Source: Nocardia nova (GTDB lineage: Bacteria > Actinomycetota > Actinomycetes > Mycobacteriales > Mycobacteriaceae). From it: 64,000 nt of DNA. A program made the position numbers and the translations under genes. Positions 17,834 to 25,817 of the stretch are shown here, piece after piece. How positions within the stretch are numbered: the first letter of the stretch is position 1; each line of letters begins with the position of its first letter. The notes beneath the pieces are model-generated. The model was not told the origin of the DNA. It made no database searches and saw only the letters and a program-made list of their open reading frames with translations. The DNA lies in NCBI RefSeq assembly GCF_002933465.1, contig NZ_PSZE01000008.1, forward strand, positions 62,001 to 126,000. The letters are read 5' to 3'.

Positions 17834-18141
17834 TACTGGTTCCCCCGGGTGTGGAAGTCCATCGTGTCGAGCAGCTGCTTGAACTGCTCGTCGGTGGCTG
17901 CGTACATGTTCGCCGACTTGGTGACGAGGTCCGACAGTGCGCGAATGCGTTCGGCGACTCGGAGCCACGCGCCTTCGGTGAATTCCCCGAGCTGCGCACA
18001 CGCCGGACCGATGGTGCAGCCGGGGAGGGCTGCGGTGATCTCGTCACCGGTCTTGCGGATAGCGATGCCGTCGACTTGGGTGGCAACATCTTTCAGCGTT
18101 CTGACCAGCTTATTCAACTCATCGATATCGGCTTGCAGCAC
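17833..18141 (-). CDS. EspC/DUF2580-like ESX-secreted protein
   Basis: A 102-residue helical protein. Near the C-terminus is the type VII secretion signal YxxxD: Y80-A-A-T-D84 at the end of the second helix (ALSDLVTKSANMYAATDEQF), as in EspC and other ESX substrates. The central GCTIGPACAQL holds two cysteines around a predicted turn. It heads the minus-strand operon, is coupled to the 841-residue cargo (TAATG), and faces the PPE-like gene divergently. It probably forms a heterodimer with a partner, in the way paired ESX substrates do. Confidence 0.75.
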   Translation of the reverse strand: MLQADIDELNKLVRTLKDVATQVDGIAIRKTGDEITAALPGCTIGPACAQLGEFTEGAWLRVAERIRALSDLVTKSANMYAATDEQFKQLLDTMDFHTRGNQ

Positions 18142-18323
18142 GCTGAGCCTCCCCCTTCGATCCGGCGCCGGGACACCGACTCCGACGGTGCGATCACAGT
18201 CACTTCCGCGGGTATTGTGCCATTTACGCCGTTCAGATGTGGACTCCGACCAGGCGAACCTCTGTGTTAGCCTCCAGGTCGGGGGAGCTGTATGTACAGG
18301 ACGTTGACCGGCAGGGGTGGCAC

Positions 18324-20150
18324 ATGAGCGGAGACCACGATCCGCAACCGGGTCCGGCGGCCGATCCGCCGAAGAGCATCTTCGGTCAGATTCAGGACGC
18401 TGCGATCCAGGCCAGCATCCAGCCGTTCACTCAGAAGATCACCGACGCCCAGAGGCGCATTCAGCAGGGCGACAGTCGGCTCAGCGAACTCGGCGCGGGT
18501 GTCGATCCGGCCTACACCAGCACTGACGATCATTTCGAGGGAATGTCTCACCAGCAGCTGTACGAGGCGGTGCACGGTATCGGCGGGCTGGACCCCAAGG
18601 GCCTGCAGACCATGCGGCAGACTTGGTTCGAATGTGCCAGTGAGCTGGAGAACCTGTCCTCTTTCACGTTGATGCTGGGGATGAACAACATCTTCGGACA
18701 CGGATTGTGGAAGGGCGCCGCCGCTGATGCGGCGCAGGCTGCGTCGGAGCGCTATGCGCGTGTGGCGAATCAGATCGGGCAGGTATTCGAGTCGGTTGCC
18801 GGGCGGATGGATGGCGCGGCGTGGGCGGCCGAGGCGGTGCGTAAGGCGGTGCAGCCGCCACCGGGTTCGGTGAACCTCACGCCGAGTGGTGAGAACCCTG
18901 GGCAGGCACTACTGCCGCGGCTGCCTGATCCGAAGGACACCGATCAGGCGGATCAGGCGCGGGAAAGGGCTCGCCAGGATGCAATTCGTGCACTGAACAG
19001 CATATATACGCCGGTGATACCTCCAGCGGGCGCGAACGTGCCTTCGTATTTGGATGTTTCGAAAGCTACTGCCGGTGACGGCACCTCCGCTTCCGCAGGC
19101 GTTACGAACAACGGAACGAATCCTGGTGGTGTGCAAGATAGTTCGATCGCCGCCCCGGATGCCGGCACCGGACCGCAGCAAACGGTCGATCAACCCGCCG
19201 AGCAGTCCGGCAATCCATCAGCGGCGGCAAGTCCGGCGGGATTGAATGTGCCGCAAGGGTTGCTGCCCGGCGGTGGTGCTGACTCCGCCGCAACGACAGC
19301 GGCAGGTGTGGGGCCCGGCGGCGACTTGGCAGTGCCCGGCGGCGGTGCGAGTAGCGGCCTGAGTGGTTCGGGTCCGGGTTCGCTCGGACCCCAGCACGGC
19401 GGTGCTGGATCGGCACGTGCACCCCAGCCTGGATTCAGCGTGAGCGGTGGTCTGGCCGCGGAAGCGCAATCTCAGCTCGGTACGCGTGGAGATACTGCGG
19501 CACAAGGGCGTTCGCGGACAGGTTCGATGCCGCATGCACCGCACGCGCAGCGCAAGGACAAGGAAGAAGATCGAGAGCACCTGATGCCCGACTTCTTGAA
19601 GGGTGTCCAGCCGGAGTGGACCGAGGGGCTCGAAACTCCGGTCGGTGTCATCGGGGCGGACTCGATCGCCGATTTCGACGGGGATAATTATCCGGGCTCT
19701 GCTACCTCGGCGAGCGCGTACTCGCCATCGCCCCCGTACATTCCGACTGACCGCACCAGCAGGTCGTCGATGTATGACGATGACGGTTTCGCCGAGCCCA
19801 ACCCTCCCGCCACACCACGTCACGCGACCCCGCCGGTCACTGCCTGGCAACCTGATTCCGGATCGTCCTCTTCGTCTAATCAGCCTGATGCACAATCTGA
19901 TCAGACTGCGTCCAACGATGCTTCGGAAGCAACTGCGGGTCACGGTGACGCCGTTGCGGAGACCGTGCGGGCTACCTCCGCGTTCCAGCCGGGACCGGCC
20001 GCGCAACACGATAGTTCCCCCGCGGTGAGCCCCACGCCCGGAGGTGAAGAACCTGAGCAGGTCGCCGACGACGCTGAGCCCGTATACATCGACCTGTCCG
20101 GGACCGGACCAATAATGGACAACGAACCCGGTGAGGCTCCGCCGCGGTGA
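18324..20150 (+). CDS. PPE/WXG-like ESX substrate with long disordered Pro/Ser/Gly tail
   Basis: A 608-residue protein. Residues ~20-178 are helical with a W129-K-G131 turn (HGLWKGAAADAAQAASERYARV), similar to the helical head of PPE/EspB-like ESX substrates. From about residue 180 the sequence is low complexity: proline, serine, glycine, and acidic stretches, ending in PGEAPPR. ATG at 18324 is preferred because residues upstream look unlike the family. Its stop overlaps the EspG gene start (GTGA). EspG chaperones bind PPE heads, so the adjacent EspG is probably its dedicated chaperone. No PE partner gene is seen nearby. Confidence 0.7.
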   Translation: MSGDHDPQPGPAADPPKSIFGQIQDAAIQASIQPFTQKITDAQRRIQQGDSRLSELGAGVDPAYTSTDDHFEGMSHQQLYEAVHGIGGLDPKGLQTMRQTWFECASELENLSSFTLMLGMNNIFGHGLWKGAAADAAQAASERYARVANQIGQVFESVAGRMDGAAWAAEAVRKAVQPPPGSVNLTPSGENPGQALLPRLPDPKDTDQADQARERARQDAIRALNSIYTPVIPPAGANVPSYLDVSKATAGDGTSASAGVTNNGTNPGGVQDSSIAAPDAGTGPQQTVDQPAEQSGNPSAAASPAGLNVPQGLLPGGGADSAATTAAGVGPGGDLAVPGGGASSGLSGSGPGSLGPQHGGAGSARAPQPGFSVSGGLAAEAQSQLGTRGDTAAQGRSRTGSMPHAPHAQRKDKEEDREHLMPDFLKGVQPEWTEGLETPVGVIGADSIADFDGDNYPGSATSASAYSPSPPYIPTDRTSRSSMYDDDGFAEPNPPATPRHATPPVTAWQPDSGSSSSSNQPDAQSDQTASNDASEATAGHGDAVAETVRATSAFQPGPAAQHDSSPAVSPTPGGEEPEQVADDAEPVYIDLSGTGPIMDNEPGEAPPR

Positions 20151-20914
20151 AAACCCAAACGTCCTGGGTATTCACCCCCGATGAGTTTGCTTATGTGTGG
20201 GCGTCGGAAACCGGTCTTGCCGGCGATTACCCACATCCGATAAAGGTGATCGAAACACCGACTACCGCAGACGAATACGACCTGACCCGACTGGAGATCA
20301 GCGCTCGCTACCCGCGTGGCGCAGACCCCGATCTCACCGGCCCGCTACGAGTACTGGCCAACCCGGACCTGCGCATCATCTGCAACGGATGGTTCCACGG
20401 ATCTCATCGCAGAGTTCGATCCCTCGCCGCGGCGATTGGCGATCTAGGTGTCGTTCTGTTCCAAAAGTCCGGTGCAACAGCAGACTTCGGCGGCGAGATC
20501 AAGCTCGTAGTAACGACTCGCCGCCAGCTCGGCCGTCACATCGCAGCGACGATGCCGACTGTCGCGGCTGGAGCCATTGGACGGCTCGTCGGATACACCC
20601 CGCGTGTGCGCGGAGAGCAGCCGCCCAGTTCGTGGCTGCAGGATGATGCTGGCAAACGTCCTGTCGAAGAACGGATCCGGACGTTCCTCCGGCTCGAACG
20701 CACCGCTCAAGGCTACCTGCGGATCGACCGCTACCTACACGACCGGCGGCCCTATCCGCCCGCTTTCGTCACCTGGCTCGACATCAGCGACAGCACCCGG
20801 GCTGCCGGCCGTTACCTGATCGACGTGAATGACAACGACACAATTGTCACTCCCGCATCGGCAGAGACCATTGCGGACGAACTGTATAGGCGCGCTGAGC
20901 TGGATCGGTGGTGA
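20147..20914 (+). CDS. EspG-family ESX secretion chaperone
   Basis: A 255-residue EspG-family protein, the cytosolic chaperone that holds PE/PPE-type substrates before export by ESX systems. Family features are the opening WVFTPDEFAYVWASETG, a central beta-rich region (LRVLANPDLRIICNGWFHGS) and the late FLRLERTAQGYLRIDRYLHDR plus WLDISDSTRAAGRYLIDV. GTG at 20147 overlaps the upstream stop. The gene is the best evidence that the island module feeds an ESX system, yet no EccB, EccC, EccD, EccE or MycP gene is present in the window, so the secretion apparatus must be elsewhere. Confidence 0.88.
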   Translation: MKTQTSWVFTPDEFAYVWASETGLAGDYPHPIKVIETPTTADEYDLTRLEISARYPRGADPDLTGPLRVLANPDLRIICNGWFHGSHRRVRSLAAAIGDLGVVLFQKSGATADFGGEIKLVVTTRRQLGRHIAATMPTVAAGAIGRLVGYTPRVRGEQPPSSWLQDDAGKRPVEERIRTFLRLERTAQGYLRIDRYLHDRRPYPPAFVTWLDISDSTRAAGRYLIDVNDNDTIVTPASAETIADELYRRAELDRW

Positions 20915-20986
20915 CACTGCTCGGAAGCAGCACCGGCACAGACCTCTACATCCAGCAGGACAAGTTCCATGAATCCACCCTATCTC

Positions 20987-21006
20987 ATATCGTATGGAAA
21001 CGATAT
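20987..21006. promoter_or_regulatory. Palindromic operator-like site upstream of DoxX-like gene
   Basis: ATATCGT and ACGATAT form perfect 7-base arms around a 6-base spacer (20 bases in all), about 40 bases ahead of the DoxX-like start. The size and A+T-rich arms fit a TetR- or PadR-type operator. No such regulator gene is adjacent in the window. Confidence 0.5.
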
Positions 21007-21047
21007 AGTTGGTAAACCGTATTAATTATCGATCGAGCGAGGCCTTG

Positions 21048-21428
21048 ATGTTCGTCGCCTATCTGACCGTCATGCTCGTCACCATCGCCGCCAACACCTT
21101 CTCCGGGGTCGCCGCCGTCACCAGATTCGCCCCGGTCATGGCCACGCTGGCACCCGCGATGGAGACCGCCGGAATTCCGCAGTCGTGGCTCACCTTTCCG
21201 ATCGGAACCTTGAAGCTCGCCGGTGCGGCCGGGTTGCTGCTGGGTGTGGTCGGGGTGCCGTACGTCGGTACGGCCGCGGCGATCGGCCTGGTGCTCTACT
21301 TCGTCTGCGCGGCCTATACCCACATCCGCGTCGCCGACTATGCGCAGACCTTCTATCTGGCCGTGGGGCTGTTCCTGCCCCTGGCCGTCGCCTGCCTGGT
21401 ATTGCAGCTCGCGGACCAGCGCATCTGA
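21048..21428 (+). CDS. DoxX-like integral membrane protein
   Basis: A 126-residue protein with four hydrophobic helices (FVAYLTVMLVTIAANTFSG, LTFPIGTLKLAGAAGLLLG, GTAAAIGLVLYFVCAAYTH, FYLAVGLFLPLAVACLVL), the layout of the DoxX/DUF4870-like family. The helix-2 motif PIGTLKLAGA and helix-3 AAYTHIRV are characteristic. Some relatives act in redox or membrane homeostasis; many are controlled by TetR/ArsR regulators. ATG at 21048 is the first residue of helix 1 and follows GCGAGGCC. A palindromic site sits just upstream. It lies at the right edge of the island and could be chromosomal. Confidence 0.75.
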   Translation: MFVAYLTVMLVTIAANTFSGVAAVTRFAPVMATLAPAMETAGIPQSWLTFPIGTLKLAGAAGLLLGVVGVPYVGTAAAIGLVLYFVCAAYTHIRVADYAQTFYLAVGLFLPLAVACLVLQLADQRI

Positions 21429-21481
21429 CACCGACGGGACGGCCCAGTGGACCGCAACCGTGGCCCGCCGGTGAACTGATC

Positions 21482-21535
21482 GTGCAAACCGCGCCTGATC
21501 AGGCGGTGTTCTCGCATTCTCGCGGAGGTTTGCAC
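21482..21535. repeat. Nested inverted repeat in intergenic region
   Basis: GTGCAAACC (21482-21490) and GGTTTGCAC (21527-21535) are perfect 9-base arms 36 bases apart; between them GCCTGATCAGGC (21493-21504) is a 12-base palindrome. It lies after the DoxX-like gene and before the end of a pseudogene. It could be a terminator-like structure or a recombination/REP-type site; no T-run follows. Confidence 0.45.
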
Positions 21536-21609
21536 GGAAAGTTCGGTGCCGAAGCCGGGCGCAGCGTTCTCGAAGCCCCTGCCGGTGTCGTGCGGCAGGG
21601 GCCCGCGCG

Positions 21610-22305
21610 TCACGCGTTCAATAGGCCCTTCGCGATGTGGGTGACCTGGATTTCGTTGCTGCCCGCGTAGATCATCAGCGACTTCGCGTCGCGGGCAAGC
21701 TGTTCCACCTTGTACTCGGCCATATAGCCGTTGCCGCCGAACCGCTGGACGGCCTTCATGGCGACCTCGGTGCGGCGCGGGTGGCGGGATTCTCGGTCTC
21801 GCCGAGCAGGCGGTCGGGCGTCAGGCGGACATTGTCGAAGACCAATTCGCCGGTGAGGGACGAATTCATCCCCATTTTTTGAACGGCGCGCTCTGCACGA
21901 AACCGGGCATCCCCTTGTCGAGGACGAAGGTCAGCACTTTATGGTCGCGGCGATCGGTGCCGTCCTCCTCGTCGAGTTTGGCGTAGACGACGGTCACCTC
22001 GGCGTACGGGCCGTTGGTGATGAAGGTTTTGCGGCCGTTGAGGATGTAGTCCTCGCCGTCGCGTCGGACATAGGACTTCATGCCGCCGAACGCGTCGGAG
22101 CCGGAATCCGGTTCGGTGATCGCCCAGGCCCCGACCTTCTCGAACGTCACCAGCCCCGGCAGCCAGCGCTTCTTCTGCGCGAGGGTGCCGCGGCTGCGAA
22201 TGGTGCCGACGGCGCCAGGCCGAGGCTGACGCCCATCGATGCGACGAGGCCCAGGCTCACTCCGGCCAGCTCGCTGTTGAGGATGACGCCCATACTGCGG
22301 AATCG
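21610..22305 (-). pseudogene. Acyl-CoA dehydrogenase pseudogene, truncated and frameshifted
   Basis: Pieces of one acyl-CoA dehydrogenase can be read on the minus strand in successive frames. They are MGVILNSELAGVSLGLV, a frame change, GTLAQKKRWLPGL with GAWAITEPDSGSDAFGG (FAD-binding signature), a break in an A-run after APFKK, then MNSSLTGELVFDNVRLTPD and GETEN. A large internal deletion follows, then AMKAVQRFGGNGYMAEYKVE and a normal end HIAKGLLNA. The N-terminus before MGVILN is also missing. The deleted part includes the region of the catalytic base, so no activity is possible. It marks decay at the right side of the island. Confidence 0.85.
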
Positions 22306-22503
22306 ACTCTCCTCACCAGTGGTGCTCGGCCGACTCCGACCGCGCCGCGATTCTGAGATGATCTCGCGGGCAACAGGTCTCATCCCCGCGTGCGCAGTCA
22401 CGGTGATGATCGCTGTCGATACCGGTGGGTCCCGGCGCCGATCGCGGCTGAGCCGACACGACGCCCGCGAAACCGGTGGTCGCGCGGGTGTTTCGGTCCG
22501 TGG

Positions 22504-23973
22504 TCAGCCGCGGACCATCTCGGTGTCCTCGACGTCCTCGGAGTCGAGGACGACCGCCTCCGAGGAGTCCGAGCGGTTGGGCAGCAGTACCGCCATCACG
22601 ATGACGATCAGCGCCAGGCCGGCGGATACCACGAAGGCCAGCCGCATACCCGACAGGTGGGCGACCAGCGGTGCGACCCCGCGATCGGTGAGGGTGGTGG
22701 CGCGGGCGGTCATCACCGTGACCACCAGGGCGGTGCCGAAGGCCGCGGCCACCTGCTGCAGGGTGCCGAGCATCGAGCTGCCGTGTGAGTACAGATGCTG
22801 CGGCAGCGCGCTCAGGCCGAGGGTGAAGACTGGCGTGAAGGCCGCGGCCAGCGACACCATCAGCAGAATGTGCAGGGCCAGCAGCTGCTGGTACGGCATG
22901 GTCAGCGAGATGCGGGTGAATCCGGCCAGCGCCGCGGTGATCCCGATCGCGCCGGGAATCACCAGCATGCGCCCGCCGAAGCGGTCGAACAGCCGCCCGA
23001 TCGTCGGGCCCAGCAGACCCATCGCCAGACCACCCGGCATCACCAGCAGACCGGTTTCCAGTGGCGAGAGCGACCGTAGATTCTGCAGGTACAGCGGCAG
23101 CAGGATCATCGAGCCCATCATCGCCAGGAAGGCGACCGCCATCAGCACCACTGCCTTGGTGTAGGTGCCGGACAACAGGATTCGTAGATCCAGCAGGGGA
23201 GAACCGGTGCGCTGCAAACGAATCTGCCGAGCCGCGAACACCGCGATGAAGGCCGCGCCGGCCGCGACGATCAGCGCCGGGATCACGATGTTGCCCACCT
23301 CGAACCGGCTGAGGCCGTAGACCAGGCTGCCGAAGCCCAGGGCCGCGAAAACCACACTGGCCCAGTCGATCGCGCCGCTCTGCGGTTCGCCGACATTCTC
23401 CAGCTTCCGCAGGCCGAAGAAGGTCACCGCCCCGGCGATGGGCAGCACCAGTAGGAAGAGCCAGCGCCAGGAACCGATCTGGAGTACCAGGCCGGAGATG
23501 ACCGGGCCCATGGCAGGAGCGACCGAGATGGCGAGGGTGACGTTACCCATGACACGGCCGCGGTCGTGTTCGGGCACTACGGTCATCAGGGTCGTCATGA
23601 GCAGCGGCATCATCACGGCGGTGCCGCCGGCCTGCACGACGCGCCCGACGAGCAGCACAGCGAACGACGGCGCCGCGGCCGACAAGAGGGTGCCGGCGAG
23701 GAAGACGCCCATCGCGAGCGCGTAGGCGCGGCGGGTGGTGACGCGTTGCAGGAACCATCCGGTGACGGGGATGACGGCCGCCATCGTGAGCATGAACGCG
23801 GTCGACACCCACTGCGCGGACCGTTCGGTGACGTGCAGATCGGTCATCAGGCGGGGGATCGCGTTGATCATGATGGTCTCGTTGAGGATCACCACGAAAG
23901 TGGCGAGGACGAGCAACCCGATCACCGCGGGGGTTCGCCGTCCGGCCGGGCGATGGACTGGTTCGGCGGGCAT
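22504..23973 (-). CDS. DHA2-family MFS drug:proton antiporter (EmrB/QacA-like)
   Basis: A 489-residue protein with 14 predicted helices, typical of the DHA2 branch of MFS exporters. Signature segments are ILNETIMINAIPRLMTDL in helix 1, WVSTAFMLTMAAVIPVTGWF, the GRVVQAGGTAVMMPLLM motif C region, and GPVISGLVLQIGSWRWLFLLVLP. It should expel amphipathic drugs or metabolites. ATG at 23973 follows GGAGGTATAC. The acidic C-terminus (SEAVVLDSEDVEDTEMV) is unusual but cytosolic. No TetR/MarR regulator adjoins it. Confidence 0.92.
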   Translation of the reverse strand: MPAEPVHRPAGRRTPAVIGLLVLATFVVILNETIMINAIPRLMTDLHVTERSAQWVSTAFMLTMAAVIPVTGWFLQRVTTRRAYALAMGVFLAGTLLSAAAPSFAVLLVGRVVQAGGTAVMMPLLMTTLMTVVPEHDRGRVMGNVTLAISVAPAMGPVISGLVLQIGSWRWLFLLVLPIAGAVTFFGLRKLENVGEPQSGAIDWASVVFAALGFGSLVYGLSRFEVGNIVIPALIVAAGAAFIAVFAARQIRLQRTGSPLLDLRILLSGTYTKAVVLMAVAFLAMMGSMILLPLYLQNLRSLSPLETGLLVMPGGLAMGLLGPTIGRLFDRFGGRMLVIPGAIGITAALAGFTRISLTMPYQQLLALHILLMVSLAAAFTPVFTLGLSALPQHLYSHGSSMLGTLQQVAAAFGTALVVTVMTARATTLTDRGVAPLVAHLSGMRLAFVVSAGLALIVIVMAVLLPNRSDSSEAVVLDSEDVEDTEMVRG

Positions 23974-24328
23974 GTATACCTCCGGCTGGTGCGAACGCGG
24001 AATGTCTGACCGACGCCGAGCCACCCCTCTGTGCTTCGAACGTCACACCAGACCTGACGACCGTGGCCCACTCGACTCATCGGTGCCGCGCAAGTATTCC
24101 GGTGAATCGGGCACGCGAGCACGCGATTTTTCGCGCCGAAATGCACTGATAGCCGGGAGAAATGACTGTTCACCTGCGACGGTTCCGTGGGGCGCAGAAC
24201 GGAGAGATGCTCGTCACACCGTGGTGGCCCGCGTCGCGCTCGGTCTGCCCGGCGCGCCTCGGTCACGCGGGCTGCCTTATGTGCCCGCGGGTAGCCCGAA
24301 CTGCGCGCGCCGCGACCTGGACCGCTCC
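23974..24328. other. Intergenic region upstream of the MFS exporter
   Basis: About 355 bases between the PAP2 gene end and the exporter start. It should contain the exporter promoter. I see no convincing small gene, repeat or operator in it. Confidence 0.5.
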
Positions 24329-25408
24329 TCAGATGCGGCCGGAGCTCGACCCGCGGGCCGCAGCCGGGCCCCGAGGGCCGATCGGCGACGCGTCGGCCGG
24401 TCCGGTTCCGTCCGGCTGCGATACCCCGGCCGCCGTCGCCTCGGACCCGTCACCCCGGCCGACCGCGGGCAGCGGACCGAGCAGTGCCCGGCCCGCCCGC
24501 CAGTTCTCCCACATGCGCGTGATCAGGATCGTGAACGCCGTGTACACGCCGCCGAGCAGCACATCGACGACCCAGTGCTCGCCGCCGTAGACGAGGGTGA
24601 AGCCCATCGCGCACGGATAGATCACCAGGATCGCGCGCAGCCACCGGTGTCGCGTCAGCGGCCACAGCGTCGCGGCCACCAGCACCGAGAACGCCGTGTG
24701 GAGCGAGGGGACGGCGGCGACGTAATTGCCGTGGTTCTCGAGCCATTGCGCGCTCACGTTGGGATCGACCACGCCGAGTCCGAAACCCGATATGCGCCGC
24801 ACGTGTTCCGGAATGGCTCCTTCGCGGCCCGCGTACCAGGGCGGCGCCGCGGGCACCAGCACATAGGTGACCAGCGCCAGATACGACAGCAGCAGAATCC
24901 GGCGCATGTACCGGACCCACAGCGGTCGCGAGTAGACGTAGAAGATCGCCGCGACCGCCCAGGGGAGGATGAAGTGGGTGGTGTAGACCACACCGATGAT
25001 GGGTGTCCACCATGGCTGACCGTCGCCGGCCAGATGGTCCTGCAACCAGATCGTCGGCAGGGTGCCGCCGAACATCCAGCGATCGGCGGTGACGAGTTCG
25101 TGCATGCGCAGCGGCATGCCGAGCTTGTCGGCGAGGTCGCGGGTGTAGTCGTAGACCATGAGCGCCGCGATGAGCGGCAGCCAGTCGGTCAACACCCGGA
25201 TGTGCTGGCGCCAAGGCCGATCGATGGTGAAGGCCAGAACGCCGCCGATCATCCACGCGGCCTCCTGCACGCGGCCGCCGGGTAGTAGTCCGGTGATCAA
25301 GGCCGCGACCAGTGCGGCCAGGTAGGCGAACCGCACAGCGTAGCGGATCAGCCGCCGTTGGCTTGTCGGCTCCGCGATTTCGGTGGTCTCCGGATGTACA
25401 CCGAGCAT
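24329..25408 (-). CDS. PAP2-superfamily membrane phosphatase/phosphotransferase (Aur1/Ipt1-like)
   Basis: A 359-residue multi-pass membrane protein. The PAP2 catalytic motifs are present: PSLHTAF (motif C2) and GGEHWVVDVLLGG (motif C3, with the catalytic His and Asp), preceded by about five hydrophobic helices. Spacing and the long loop with PWYAGREG resemble the PAP2_3 (inositolphosphotransferase Aur1/Ipt1) group that handles polar head groups of lipids in the envelope. ATG at 25408 is the first reasonable start; the longer frame upstream is not signal-like. A proline/glycine-rich tail of about 50 residues is cytosolic or disordered. Substrate unknown. Confidence 0.85.
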   Translation of the reverse strand: MLGVHPETTEIAEPTSQRRLIRYAVRFAYLAALVAALITGLLPGGRVQEAAWMIGGVLAFTIDRPWRQHIRVLTDWLPLIAALMVYDYTRDLADKLGMPLRMHELVTADRWMFGGTLPTIWLQDHLAGDGQPWWTPIIGVVYTTHFILPWAVAAIFYVYSRPLWVRYMRRILLLSYLALVTYVLVPAAPPWYAGREGAIPEHVRRISGFGLGVVDPNVSAQWLENHGNYVAAVPSLHTAFSVLVAATLWPLTRHRWLRAILVIYPCAMGFTLVYGGEHWVVDVLLGGVYTAFTILITRMWENWRAGRALLGPLPAVGRGDGSEATAAGVSQPDGTGPADASPIGPRGPAAARGSSSGRI

Positions 25409-25628
25409 TCGGCCAGTGTGCCATCCACATTCACGGGCCGGACACACCCATCCGGTTCGCGTGTCGGGCCGACGTGGTGTATCGGAATAGCACATCGGCA
25501 GCCCGGCCTTGCTGGCAATGTGCTGTCGATCGGCGCAGAGGTTGCCGAGAGTATCTCCGGCTTGCTGGTGAAGTCCGTTGGGCCGCAGTATGTTTCGAGC
25601 GTATGCCTGATGTCGAAAGGTTGGGACC

Positions 25629-25724
25629 GTGATCATCGCACTTCTCATTGCCGCGCTCAGCACCGGCAGCGCCGCTGTGGCGACCGCCACCGGACTCGCG
25701 AGCATGTTCGCCGGAAACCTCTGA
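25629..25724 (+). CDS. Putative 31-residue hydrophobic peptide
   Basis: GTG at 25629, preceded by AAAGGTTGGGACC, opens a 32-codon frame. It encodes an almost entirely small-hydrophobic peptide (VIIALLIAALSTGSAAVAT, then TGLASMFAGNL), forming one membrane-length helix with no charged residues. It occupies the otherwise empty 410-base gap between the divergent PAP2 gene and the 293-residue gene. No known family; too short to be sure it is translated. Confidence 0.35.
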   Translation: MIIALLIAALSTGSAAVATATGLASMFAGNL

Positions 25725-25817
25725 TCGGCGTTCGCCGGATACCCGGAACGGCGGGGGTCTCTCGGTAGAATCCGTCCCCGATGATGTCTCACCGGGTCGG
25801 ATGGGGAGGATGCGGCA

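Noticed and set aside
9744..21600. Right-hand attachment site copying the tRNA-Leu 3' end
   Set aside because: I scanned for the T-arm/acceptor sequence downstream and found no second copy, so attL/attR cannot be claimed.
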